A stretch of DNA of 64,000 bases from NCBI GenBank assembly GCA_934503275.1, contig CAKSVD010000002.1, positions 62,001 through 126,000 of the forward strand, given 5' to 3'. Positions 1 to 7,966 of the stretch are shown one piece after another. The notes beneath the pieces were generated by a model. It had not been told where the DNA came from. It saw only the letters and a program-made list of their open reading frames with translations, and made no database searches. Within the stretch, counting starts at the first letter, position 1. Each line of letters starts with the position of its first letter. The DNA is from an uncultured Faecalibacterium sp. (GTDB lineage Bacteria; Bacillota; Clostridia; Oscillospirales; Ruminococcaceae). A program made the translations under genes and the position numbers.

Positions 1-889
1 CAAAAATGGTACGCTTGGCGTACATCACGCAGCCGGGCAGGCCGCACACCGGCACACCGTCCAGATAGCTGACAAGGAACATGGCTCCCGGCAGCACCGG
101 CGCGCCGTAGGTGATGATGTCCGCCCCGGTGTTCTTGATGGCCAGCGGGGTGCGGTCATCGGGGTCCACGCTCATGCCGCCGGTGGTAAAGATCAACTCG
201 CACCCTGCGGCCTTGGCCTCCAGAATGGCAGCGGTGATCCCGGCGGGGTCGTCATCGCAGACCTTGTGGAAAACCATCTCACAGCCGTAGACGGCCAGCT
301 TGCTTTGCAGGATGGGAGTAAATTTATCCTCGATGCGTCCCTTGAACACCTCGCTGCCGGTGGTGATGATGCCCACCTTTTTTGCCTGCATGGGCAGCAC
401 GTTCAGGATAGGCTCTGCCCCGGCAGCGGCTTGCATGGCGTCCATCTTCTCCTGCTCGATGACCAGCGGGATGATGCGGGTACCGGCCAGTTTCTGCCCC
501 TTTTTCACCGGCAGGTCGCCGTGGATGGTGGCAATCATCATCTGCGGGGTGCTGTTCACAGCCATCAGCGCCCTGCGGTTGATCTTCAACAGGCCGTCGC
601 AGTCCGCGATCAGTTCGATCTTGCCTTCTTTCGGCGCAGTGCCGTGGATATTTTTGCCCGCAGCGGCCTTGTAAAGCAGGGCGGCTGCTTCGTCCTCGTG
701 AAGGATGCCGGGGTGCTTTTCCCAGACGTAGAGGTTCTCCTTGCCGATGGAAAGCAGCACAGGGATGTCCTCGGGCTGGATGACGTGCCCCTTGCGGAAG
801 CGGGCATCCTTGTACTCGCCCGGGATGATCTGGGTGATATCATGGCAGAGCACCTGCCCTGCGGCGTCAACAGTACGGATCAGTTTCAT
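1..889 (-). CDS. Molybdopterin-binding protein, MoeA/MoaB-like (3' end off window)
   Basis: The frame starts at 889 (MKLIRTVDAAG) behind an AGGAGAA Shine-Dalgarno and stays open to the left edge, so the C-terminus is missing; about 296 residues are visible. A MoCF/MoaB-type domain shows in the order 'VGIITTGSEVF', 'DDDPAGI' and 'LIFTTGGMSVDPDD', the pattern that binds molybdopterin in MoeA, MogA and CinA. The region before it resembles MoeA domains that precede the MoCF fold. It follows mobB by 13 bases and is the third gene of moeA-mobB-this, so a role in molybdenum or tungsten cofactor handling is inferred. It differs from the full MoeA two genes upstream, and may be the second MoeA-like paralogue that many Clostridia carry. 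Its exact reaction is unknown. Confidence 0.82.
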   Translation of the reverse strand, partial: MKLIRTVDAAGQVLCHDITQIIPGEYKDARFRKGHVIQPEDIPVLLSIGKENLYVWEKHPGILHEDEAAALLYKAAAGKNIHGTAPKEGKIELIADCDGLLKINRRALMAVNSTPQMMIATIHGDLPVKKGQKLAGTRIIPLVIEQEKMDAMQAAAGAEPILNVLPMQAKKVGIITTGSEVFKGRIEDKFTPILQSKLAVYGCEMVFHKVCDDDPAGITAAILEAKAAGCELIFTTGGMSVDPDDRTPLAIKNTGADIITYGAPVLPGAMFLVSYLDGVPVCGLPGCVMYAKRTIF

Positions 890-902
890 GATGGCATTCT
901 CC

Positions 903-1421
903 TTATAGCGCGGGCATCTGGGCTTCGATCCAGTCTGCCAGTGCCGGAATATCGTTCAGGTCAAAATCTGCGCCGGGGATATCTCCCACCACCGCCAGCG
1001 GCTGGAAGGAGACGGGCGCATCCGAAATGGCGCTGCGCACCACCTCGATCTTCGGCCAGCCGCTGGACTTGAACCCCTCCAGCAGCACAAGGTCGTAGCC
1101 GTGACGCTCGAACAGGGCAAGCAGATCCTGCTCGGTCAGGCGGAATTCCTCGGTCAGCAGATAGCGCGTGCCGGAGTAGACCGCCACGCCCTCAGCACCG
1201 GCCTCCCGCAGGCGGTAGCTGTCGGTGCCGGGCACGTCCGGGGTAAAATCGTGGCCGTCGTGCTTGATGACGCCAACCTTCAGTCCGCGGCTGCGCAGCA
1301 CGGGCAGCAGCTTTTCCAGTAGGGTGGTCTTACCGCTGTTGTGCACCCCGCTGACGGCCAGCACCGCCGGGCGCTTGAGCGCCTGCGTTTCGGCCAGCGC
1401 CTGTTTTTGTTCACTGTACAA
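903..1421 (-). CDS. mobB: Molybdopterin-guanine dinucleotide biosynthesis protein B
   Basis: This is a 172-residue P-loop GTPase. The Walker A motif lies at about residues 24-32 (GVHNSGKTT), followed by 'VGVIKHDGHDF', whose Lys-His-Asp is typical of MobB. 'LVLLEGFKSS' is the usual conserved 'EGFK' strand. MobB assists MobA in attaching GMP to molybdopterin; no mobA is in the window. The likely start is a TTG at 1421: GGAGG sits 8 bases upstream and no ATG or GTG fits. The start overlaps the end of moeA by 11 bases, so translation is probably coupled. A nucleotide-adding protein beside an aldehyde-ferredoxin-oxidoreductase-like enzyme, whose family usually uses non-nucleotide tungstopterin, suggests another Mo enzyme elsewhere in the genome. 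Confidence 0.9.
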   Translation of the reverse strand: MYSEQKQALAETQALKRPAVLAVSGVHNSGKTTLLEKLLPVLRSRGLKVGVIKHDGHDFTPDVPGTDSYRLREAGAEGVAVYSGTRYLLTEEFRLTEQDLLALFERHGYDLVLLEGFKSSGWPKIEVVRSAISDAPVSFQPLAVVGDIPGADFDLNDIPALADWIEAQMPAL

Positions 1422-2649
1422 AGCAAAGCACCTCCACTTCTGTACCGGGTTCTACCGGCCCGCTGCCGGCGGGGATCTCCACCAGACAGTTGCAGCCCAT
1501 CATGGCAGACAGCGCACCGGAGGAGTGTGCCTCGGTGTTGCCTGCGCCGGGCAGCGTCACCGTGCCGCCGCAGGCGGTGGCACGCAGGTAGCGGTGGCCC
1601 TTGCTGGGTTTGGAAAAGCCGTTCGTCAGAGTGCAGACGGTGCGGGCGGGGATGCAGCTTTCCTCCCGGCGTCCGGCGGCGCGCAGCAGCGCAGGGATGG
1701 CGTATTGCTCCAGCGTAGCGGCGGCGGCAAAGGGGTTGCCGGACAGGCAGAACACCAGCTTACCGTTCAGTGTAGCCGCCAGCATGGGGCTGCCGGGCTT
1801 CTGGGCTACGCCCTCCACCAGCAGCTGTGCACCCAGCTGTTCCAGCACAAGGGGCAGATAATCCTTCTGCCCCACAGAGACGCCGCCGCTGGTGATGACA
1901 GCATCGCAGCGGGTCAGCAGCTCCTGCATTTTACCGGTGATGACCTCCGGGTCGTCGGAGCACTGCTGCCGCTCCACGGCAAAGCCCAGCTGACGCAGCC
2001 GGGCGGCGTTCTGGGTGCCGTTGGCATCGTAAATTTTACCGGGTGCCCACGGTGCGCCGGGTGCCAGCAGTTCGCTGCCGGTGGAAAGGATGCCCACGGT
2101 CAGCGGGCGGCAGACCGTCACCTCGGCGTAGCCCTGCCCGGCCAGCACACCCAGATGGGCGGGGGAGAGTACCGTTCCGGCGGGCGCGATGACCGCGCCT
2201 GCGGCCACGTCCTCGCCCCGGAACACCACGTTTTGCAGCGGCTTTACGGCGGCATACAGCTGCACGGTCTCTTCACCGCTGTCGGTCAGTTCCTGCATCA
2301 GGACGCAGTCCGCGCCCTCCGGCAGGGGTGCTCCGGTCATGATGCGGGCAGCGCAGCCTGCGGGCAGCGCCGCAGCCGGGGCATCGCCCGCGTAAAGCTT
2401 CATCACCACCGGCAGGGTGACCGGGGTCTCCCGGCTTGCACCGGCGGTATCCGCGCTGTGCAGGGCGTAGCCGTCCAGCGGGCTGCGGTCAAAGGGGGGC
2501 TGGTCCATCCGGGCGCAGAGGTCGGCGGCGGCAATGCGCCCGCAGGCGGCCTCCAGCGGGATGGTCTCCGGGGACGGAGAGGGCAGAAGCGCTGCCGCGT
2601 CCAGCACGCTGCGCAGCGCCTGAACGGGGGAGCAGAAAGGCTGGTTCAT
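1411..2649 (-). CDS. moeA: Molybdopterin molybdenumtransferase MoeA
   Basis: This 412-residue protein has the full MoeA plan. It has the N-terminal 'DQPPFDRSPLDGYAL' segment near residues 54-68, the 'RIMTGAPLPEGAD' strand, the MoCF domain with 'VGILSTGSELL' and 'AVITSGGVSVGQKD', then 'FCLSGNPFAA' and a C-terminal beta domain. MoeA inserts molybdate (or tungstate) into adenylylated molybdopterin in the cytoplasm. The start at 2649 is set by GGAGG eight bases upstream; an upstream in-frame ATG overlaps that Shine-Dalgarno and is rejected. It heads moeA-mobB-MoeA-like. About 430 bases without a gene lie upstream, including a strong terminator hairpin at 2746-2783 that could either end the ydh-like operon or act as an attenuator for moeA. 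Confidence 0.95.
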   Translation of the reverse strand: MNQPFCSPVQALRSVLDAAALLPSPSPETIPLEAACGRIAAADLCARMDQPPFDRSPLDGYALHSADTAGASRETPVTLPVVMKLYAGDAPAAALPAGCAARIMTGAPLPEGADCVLMQELTDSGEETVQLYAAVKPLQNVVFRGEDVAAGAVIAPAGTVLSPAHLGVLAGQGYAEVTVCRPLTVGILSTGSELLAPGAPWAPGKIYDANGTQNAARLRQLGFAVERQQCSDDPEVITGKMQELLTRCDAVITSGGVSVGQKDYLPLVLEQLGAQLLVEGVAQKPGSPMLAATLNGKLVFCLSGNPFAAAATLEQYAIPALLRAAGRREESCIPARTVCTLTNGFSKPSKGHRYLRATACGGTVTLPGAGNTEAHSSGALSAMMGCNCLVEIPAGSGPVEPGTEVEVLCFVQ

Positions 2650-3083
2650 TATAACTTCCTCCATAGACCCGCTCTCCCGGTCTGCTATGGCTCAGGCGGG
2701 GGGAGCAGGGGGATTCTTTTTTCAAAAAAGGCAGGTGAAAAAGAAGCGGAGACGTCTTGACCGAAAAATCAAAACGCCTCCGCAGAGTATCCCCACAAAA
2801 CCGGCAGCGGCAGCTTGCAGTCTGCTACGCCGGTGGCAGCCATTAGCGATGCACCGCCCTTGCAGCGGCAGCACACAGCCAAAAAGCACCTGTGAAGATG
2901 GGAGGAGTTCTTTTTTTCAAATTGCAGCGTTTCTTCTGCGGGAAGGCGGTGGGGTTTCCCCCGCCACCCTTGAATGCCCGCCCTTGCGGGTGCAGCATTG
3001 CGGCGCGGTGTCCTGCTCCTTGTGGGAGTTTAGACACCTTTGCTCAAAGAAGCTCTTATACCCTGATTCAATTGTAGGTTGGT
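2650..3083 (-). other. Non-coding leader/intergenic region upstream of moeA
   Basis: No gene with a convincing ribosome site is seen on either strand. Read leftwards, it contains short G/C palindromes: an imperfect 10-bp stem around a GAAA loop at about 2946-2970, a GCCCGC/GCGGGT pair near 2978-2992, T-rich tracts at 2911-2917, and the terminator at 2746-2783. I could not fit it to the Moco riboswitch consensus from memory. The central part (about 2880-3060) has the look of a dispersed repeat rather than a structured leader, but no second copy lies in this window. Confidence 0.4.
2737..2783 (-). terminator. Rho-independent terminator or attenuator ahead of moeA
   Basis: Positions 2746-2760 pair with 2769-2783 (15 bp, two G-U pairs) around an 8-base loop, followed leftwards by a run rich in T (CTTCTTTTT). 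It lies about 100 bases before the moeA start and about 300 bases after the upstream gene ends, so its place fits an attenuator as well as a simple operon end. Confidence 0.8.
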
Positions 3084-4001
3084 TTAATCGCAGAAATCGT
3101 CCACGTCGCTGATGGCCTTGGCGTAGCGGCGGGTGAGGTGCTTGGTGGAAAAGAGGAACCGCTCGTTCTGGTTGTTGGTCAGTTCCTCGATATCGGCATA
3201 GGCGGGGTTTTCCTGCATGGCCTTCCAAGTCTGCTCGATGACCTCCGGCGCAAGGCCGTAGGGGGAGCGCTGGAAGTACTTGAGCGGGGTGGCGCTGGGG
3301 TAGATGCGGGCGTTGAACCGCACCATCTCGGCGAACATCACACACAGATCCTTGTCCTCGATAAGCTGCGCGATCATGGCGTAGTTATCGCTCATGTTGG
3401 CGTTGGAATAGTAGTAGGTGTCCTTTGCACCCGCGCGGGTGACGATATCGGTGCACTGGGGGTCTGCGGGCAGCTGCGCCAGCAGCTCGTCGGCGTTTTC
3501 CAACTCCTCCAGCAGCAAAGCGTGGGGGGTAAGCTGCGCAGCCGCAGAGCGGGCGCGGATGTAACCGGCCAGCTCCTGTGCAGGGGTCAGCTCCGGCAGC
3601 TCCGGGGCGGTCTTGGTGGGCTGATCTGCAAAGGGATCGTTTTCCGCCTCCGGCTCACCGGCCAGAAAATCCAGCAACTCCGGCTTTGCAGCATCGGACT
3701 GTGCAGCCTCAACGGCTTCAGGTGCGGCCTCGGCGGCCTGCTTTGCGGCAAGCTCGGCGGTCTCCCGCTCCACTGCGGCGATCACATCCTCACCGGTCTT
3801 GGCGGCGCTGCCGTCAAAGGTGCTGCCGGTCTCCTTCAGGCGGCGGGCAGTCTCGCTTGCAGCGTCGATGTCGAACACCTCTGCCTTGGGCTTTTTCTTG
3901 GCGGCCAGTTCTGCCTTTTGCAGCTCCAGAACGGCCTGCTCCGGGTCTACGCTGCCATCCACCGTGGTGGTGTAGCCGGGTTTACGTCTGCCAAACAACA
4001 T
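3084..4001 (-). CDS. YdhW-like protein of the ydh oxidoreductase cluster
   Basis: This is a 305-residue soluble protein, start by AGAGGAAA 7 bases upstream. The N-terminal half (about 1-150) is Ala/Glu/Lys-rich and probably disordered. The C-terminal half is compact and conserved-looking ('YYSNANMSDNYAMIAQLIEDK', shortened here to key residues YYSN...MIAQ; then 'YPSATPLKYFQ' and 'NERFLFSTKHLTRRYA'). I recognise no catalytic motif. It follows the YdhV-like enzyme by 26 bases, the same order as ydhY-ydhV-ydhW in Escherichia coli, where YdhW has no known function. Assignment to YdhW rests mainly on context. An assembly or chaperone role for the neighbouring W/Mo enzyme is a guess. Confidence 0.7.
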   Translation of the reverse strand: MLFGRRKPGYTTTVDGSVDPEQAVLELQKAELAAKKKPKAEVFDIDAASETARRLKETGSTFDGSAAKTGEDVIAAVERETAELAAKQAAEAAPEAVEAAQSDAAKPELLDFLAGEPEAENDPFADQPTKTAPELPELTPAQELAGYIRARSAAAQLTPHALLLEELENADELLAQLPADPQCTDIVTRAGAKDTYYYSNANMSDNYAMIAQLIEDKDLCVMFAEMVRFNARIYPSATPLKYFQRSPYGLAPEVIEQTWKAMQENPAYADIEELTNNQNERFLFSTKHLTRRYAKAISDVDDFCD

Positions 4002-4027
4002 GACGGTCTTTCCTCTTTCTATGGGAT

Positions 4028-6184
4028 TTATTCAGCTGCTGCGGTGTTCTGGGCGTAGATGCCGCGCTTTTCCAGATCATCGGCCATGTCAGCCAGATCA
4101 TACTTCTCCAGCGTCTCGCGGGTGGGCACACCGGTGGTGCGATCCCAGCCAAAGACGTCGTAGAACAGATCCTTTGCCTTCTCCATGTCGGCGCGATCCA
4201 GCTTGGTGGTGCCTTCCTCAAATGCCTTGAAGTCGGGGTCCTTATCAAACACCCAATCGCAGATGGCATCGTGCTCCTGACGCAGGTTTGCGCTGCCGCA
4301 GTTCTGCTGGAAGCTGATGGCAGTCATCACGCGCAACATCTGGGTGATGCGGGCGCCGTCCTCCTGCAGACCGGCCTGCGTATAGGTCTCGCCGGTAACA
4401 GCAGTCATAAAGTCTGCCTGCAGGTCCAGATCGCCGTGGTAGTCGCGCTCCTTGGAGGGGGACTGGGTCATGGGCCACATCCAGTTGCACAGGGTGGCAG
4501 AGTCGTGGAAGTTCTTGTCGTTGACGCAGTATGCAGCCAGCTTTGCCTTGTTCTCGTTGATGGGAGTGTAGGCCTTGGCCTTATCGTAGCAGCCCTCGCC
4601 GAAGAAGTCCTCCATGACCTTCTTGGTCACCTCATACGGAGCACCGGAACCGGTCTCGCAGACGATCTCGTGGATCATGCAGTCACGGTTGTAGACGAGG
4701 TTGTACAACATACCCACCTGCCATGCCTCAGCAGGGCCGTGGTGGTTGGGGAAGCCGTTGTAGATCAGGTTGGAGTTGGTAGCGCCGTCGTTGCGGTCCA
4801 GCCAACTCTTGGGCAGGCCAAACTTTTCCATCATGGCCAGCGTGCCCTTGGCGATGACGGACAGGTCGCCCTCGCCGTAAGCCATGCGGCGGATCAGCTC
4901 GACCTCCCAGCGGGGATCGCCGGCCTTCTCCCACTCCCAAGGCAGAGAGTCGTACTCGGCCTCGCTGATGTACTTGGTGGCCTCCTCGCGCGGCATCCGC
5001 AGGATCCACAGCAGGTCGCGGTTCAGGTTGCCGTAGTTGTCCCACAGACCCATATCGTCCACAGCATGAGCCCATGCCAGATTGATAACCATGGTGCCGT
5101 CACCCTCGTACTTGAAGTCGTGCACGCCGTCCGGGTAGACGCGGGTGCCGTACAACACGGGCATACAGGTGTTGGAGTTGTGGGTGGGCAGATCGTAATC
5201 TGCCAGCGGATCTACATCATACTCGGTGTAGCAGCGGATGGGGCAGGAGGAGCAGCCGCCGTTCTTCACGGTGTACTCGGCAGCGGGAGCGCCGAAGTCG
5301 AAGTAGCCCTTGAAGCAGCGCAGAGCCACCTTGTTGATATCGTTGTAGGGCTGCTCGCCGGTATCCACGGGGCCGCCGGGAGCCTTCTTCCACATACGGC
5401 CGGGGGCGCCGGACCAGCGGTTCTTGCCGGAGGTGGCGCTGTACTCTGCCCAGCTCTGGGGCTGTGCGGGCACGTTGTGGTTGTTGTTGCCGCCGATCAG
5501 GTTGCCCATCATGTAGTTGGACAGCTCCAGCACCTTCTTGGGGTCAGCCACCTTGACGCTGCCGGTGCCGCGGATGGCCAGACCCTTCAGCTTCTTGTTG
5601 CCCAGTGCAGCGCCCAGACCGGCGCCGCCGGAGTTGCCGAAGCTGGTGTTCAGGGTGGAGTAGTCCACCAGATTCTCACCGGCGGGGCCGATGGAAGCGG
5701 TCTCGAACTCGCGGCCGTTCTGCTCTACCATCCACTTGTTAGCAGCAAAGGTGCCCTTGCCCCAGATCTCGGTTGCGTCCTCCAGAGAGACCGCGCCGTC
5801 CTCGATGCGCAGGTAGACGGGCTTTTCAGAGATACCGCTGATCACGATGCCATCGTAACCGGCATACTTCAGCATGGAGCCGATGTGGCCGCCCATGTGT
5901 GCGTCGATGATAGAGTGACCCTTGGACCAGGTAGAGCGGAAGGTCACGTTCATACGGCCGGAGCAGGGCACGCCTGCGCCGGTCAGGGGGCCGACACCAA
6001 AGATGACCAGAGCCTTCTCGTCATAGGGGTCCAGCTCCATGGGAGCTTCTTCATACATAATGCGGTAGGCCATGCCCATACCGCCGATATACTTATGGTA
6101 CTTTTCGTCATCCTGCGTGGTGATCTCGCCGGTGGTCAGGTTGACGCGCAGGATCTTGCCTGCCCAGCCATAACTTTCAGCCAT
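4028..6184 (-). CDS. ydhV: Aldehyde ferredoxin oxidoreductase-like tungsten/molybdenum enzyme (YdhV type)
   Basis: This 718-residue protein is of full length for the AOR family. It has the N-terminal 'GWAGKILRVNLTTGEIT', then 'GVGPLTGAGVPCSGRMN', 'DAHMGGHIG', 'NSGGAGLGAALGNKKLKGLAIRG' (the pterin-binding Gly-rich stretch, cut short here), 'GGCSSCPIRCY' as the Cys-x2-Cys-x3-Cys cluster motif, and 'LCNWMWP' supplying the fourth Cys. From memory it aligns closely with E. coli YdhV through conserved blocks such as 'NNNH-VPxxPQSWAEYS'. AOR enzymes oxidise aldehydes to acids (or the reverse) with bis-pyranopterin and one [4Fe-4S]; YdhV's substrate is unknown. The start has AAGGAGG 6 bases upstream. 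The ferredoxin gene lies 12 bases upstream, so the two are surely co-transcribed. Confidence 0.93.
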   Translation of the reverse strand: MAESYGWAGKILRVNLTTGEITTQDDEKYHKYIGGMGMAYRIMYEEAPMELDPYDEKALVIFGVGPLTGAGVPCSGRMNVTFRSTWSKGHSIIDAHMGGHIGSMLKYAGYDGIVISGISEKPVYLRIEDGAVSLEDATEIWGKGTFAANKWMVEQNGREFETASIGPAGENLVDYSTLNTSFGNSGGAGLGAALGNKKLKGLAIRGTGSVKVADPKKVLELSNYMMGNLIGGNNNHNVPAQPQSWAEYSATSGKNRWSGAPGRMWKKAPGGPVDTGEQPYNDINKVALRCFKGYFDFGAPAAEYTVKNGGCSSCPIRCYTEYDVDPLADYDLPTHNSNTCMPVLYGTRVYPDGVHDFKYEGDGTMVINLAWAHAVDDMGLWDNYGNLNRDLLWILRMPREEATKYISEAEYDSLPWEWEKAGDPRWEVELIRRMAYGEGDLSVIAKGTLAMMEKFGLPKSWLDRNDGATNSNLIYNGFPNHHGPAEAWQVGMLYNLVYNRDCMIHEIVCETGSGAPYEVTKKVMEDFFGEGCYDKAKAYTPINENKAKLAAYCVNDKNFHDSATLCNWMWPMTQSPSKERDYHGDLDLQADFMTAVTGETYTQAGLQEDGARITQMLRVMTAISFQQNCGSANLRQEHDAICDWVFDKDPDFKAFEEGTTKLDRADMEKAKDLFYDVFGWDRTTGVPTRETLEKYDLADMADDLEKRGIYAQNTAAAE

Positions 6185-6196
6185 TGTAGTTCCTCC

Positions 6197-6841
6197 TTAC
6201 AGATCCAAGTATGCAGCCTGTGCTGCGCTGGTAACGGCATCCCAGTCCACGATGGACAATGCGCCGGACGGGCAGCCAGCCACGCAGGCACCGCAGGCGA
6301 TGCACTTGGAGGACTTGCCGGTCTCGGGGTTGACGGTGGGCATATGCCACGGGCAGGCATCATGGCAGGCACCGCAGCCGATGCACTTATCGGTATCCAC
6401 TACGCGGATGCCGCGGTCGTCGGTGGTGATAGCCTTCTGCGGGCAGGCATTGCCGCAGGCGGGGTCCTCGCACTGGCGGCAGGTGTCCGGGAAGTAGACA
6501 AAGCAGTTATCCGTGCCGGACAGCAGGCCGTTGCCGGCGCCGTCCAGATTCAGGCGGCGCTGGATCTTGACGCGGCTGATGTAAGAGGAGCAAACGCCGT
6601 CGTTGGTCAGGGTGCAGTTGATCTCGCAGCGCTGGCAGCCGGTGCACAGGTCTGCGTTGACCACCAGCAGGCCCTGCGGCAGTGCCCAAGTGGCCACTGC
6701 GCCGGAATCTACCTGCTGCTGAGAGCAGCCGAACAGGGACAGCATGGAAGCGGACAGGGTGAGCCCTGCAAGGCTCTTGCCCGAGATCTTCATGAATTGA
6801 CGGCGGGTCATGTCAGCCGTCAGGAAATCAGTTTTTGCCAT
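6197..6841 (-). CDS. ydhY: Four-cluster ferredoxin with twin-arginine-like leader (YdhY type)
   Basis: This 214-residue protein carries four Cys-rich sites: 'CTGCQRCEINC', 'CRQCEDPACGNACP', 'CIGCGACHDACP' and 'CIACGACVAGCP', which should hold four [4Fe-4S] clusters like DmsB/HybA electron-transfer subunits. The N-terminus (TRRQFMKISGK then a hydrophobic stretch ending 'LFGC') looks like a Tat or lipoprotein signal. It closely resembles E. coli YdhY ('ISGKxLAGLT' and 'DSG' are shared). The start at 6841 is preferred because GGAGG lies 10 bases upstream; the ATG three codons earlier is too close to it. It probably passes electrons between the YdhV-like enzyme and the FMN protein encoded 23 bases upstream. 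Confidence 0.92.
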   Translation of the reverse strand: MAKTDFLTADMTRRQFMKISGKSLAGLTLSASMLSLFGCSQQQVDSGAVATWALPQGLLVVNADLCTGCQRCEINCTLTNDGVCSSYISRVKIQRRLNLDGAGNGLLSGTDNCFVYFPDTCRQCEDPACGNACPQKAITTDDRGIRVVDTDKCIGCGACHDACPWHMPTVNPETGKSSKCIACGACVAGCPSGALSIVDWDAVTSAAQAAYLDL

Positions 6842-6863
6842 AGGTTCCATTCCTCCGTTGAGG

Positions 6864-7781
6864 TCACTCTGCGCAGAGTACCCCGGTCACATAGAAATAC
6901 GAGTTGTTGACGATGGTCGTCACAGCCGAAGAGGTGATGGTCGCACCGGAAAGGGCGTCCACCTCGGTCAGGTCTGCGCTGACGGCACCGGACGCATTGC
7001 CGGTGGCGGTCAGGCTGGCCTGCTCCAGACGTACCTTGGACTGCTCTTCTGCCGAGAGATCCACAAAGGGGATCGCCATCGGCTCGCCGTCCAGTGCGCT
7101 CTTGCTGAGCATGGCTGCGTACAGTTTGCGCCGTGCCACGGCCTCTGCGTTGGAATCCAGCGGCGGAGCCAGTTCATCGTCCAAGGGTTCTCCATTCAGC
7201 GCCGAGAGGGTAAGCCCCGCAGCATACATCTTGCGGGTAGCCTCGGCCTCGGGAGAGGTATCGAAGGCGCGCCACTGTGCGGGGTCAAAATCCCCGGCAG
7301 CAGCGGGCTGCTCCTCCGCCGCACCGGCAGCGGCATAGGCGGCACCGGTAACGGGGTCTGTTACGGTGTAGCTTTTGCCCGCCAGCGTGAAGGGAGCCGT
7401 GCCCTGATACTGGGACGTGAACTCCGGGTTGACGCACTGGCCGCCAAGGCTTTCCGTTTCGTCCTGCGAGAGGATCTCTACTGCGGAAACATTGCCCTCG
7501 GCGTCAATGGTCACGGCAGCCTGCACATCGCTCTGGAAGCCCTTCTGAGAGCCCTCCACGCGGTAGCTGCCATCGTCGAGCTGGTACACTGCGCTGATGC
7601 CATAGGCGGCTGCATCCGCCTCCGACACCGGCAGCAGGGTACCGGCAACCGTGGTGCGTGCGCTTTGCAAGGTGGTCAGACCGACCGCCAAGGCGATGGT
7701 CGCAACGCCCATGGCTGCATAGCCCGGCAGCCGCTTGCGCCACAGCGGTACGGGCGCAAACGGGTTGGTTGCCTGCTTCAT
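6864..7781 (-). CDS. Membrane-anchored FMN-binding-domain protein
   Basis: This 305-residue protein has one N-terminal membrane segment (about 20-38) and is otherwise extracytoplasmic. The central part has an FMN-binding fold signature (IDAEGNVSAVEIL, then ESLGGQCVNPEF). The end has 'LSGATITSSAV', which matches the [S/T]GA[S/T]xT sequence to which ApbE attaches FMN through Thr, as in RnfG and NqrC. Two internal repeats of about 33 residues sit near 160-235 (key residues KMYAAGLTLSALNGEP and KLYAAMLSKSALDGEP). It starts at 7781 with AGGTGAT before the ATG; an upstream frame lacks a Shine-Dalgarno. It is first in the operon with ydhY and ydhV and is inferred to link their electrons to the membrane. 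No apbE is seen here. Confidence 0.85.
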   Translation of the reverse strand: MKQATNPFAPVPLWRKRLPGYAAMGVATIALAVGLTTLQSARTTVAGTLLPVSEADAAAYGISAVYQLDDGSYRVEGSQKGFQSDVQAAVTIDAEGNVSAVEILSQDETESLGGQCVNPEFTSQYQGTAPFTLAGKSYTVTDPVTGAAYAAAGAAEEQPAAAGDFDPAQWRAFDTSPEAEATRKMYAAGLTLSALNGEPLDDELAPPLDSNAEAVARRKLYAAMLSKSALDGEPMAIPFVDLSAEEQSKVRLEQASLTATGNASGAVSADLTEVDALSGATITSSAVTTIVNNSYFYVTGVLCAE

Positions 7782-7878
7782 GTTATCACCTGCCTGTTTT
7801 TTATTTTGCCGGGAAATCCCGGACAACAATTGAGGCCGCTCTGGCTGCTGCAACAGCGGAGCGGTCTCTTCGATAATA

Positions 7879-7907
7879 TATTAACATGGGGGCGCGGAGT
7901 ATGTCAA
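7879..7907 (-). promoter_or_regulatory. Promoter of the FMN-ydhY-ydhV-ydhW operon
   Basis: TTGACA (7902-7907) and TTAATA (7879-7884), read leftwards, are 17 bases apart, about 95 bases before the FMN-protein start. An overlapping ATATATTAT offers other -10 choices. Confidence 0.65.
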
Positions 7908-7966
7908 CAGAAACAGACAGGCTTTTCCGTTTTGTAACGATTGTTTTTGTAATATTTGCTTAAACT

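Noticed and set aside
4271..6910. Long open frame on the + strand opposite the ydhV/ydhY genes
   Set aside because: Antisense shadow of GC-rich codons; no ribosome site, repetitive Val/Ala/Gly/His composition, and the minus strand carries recognisable families.
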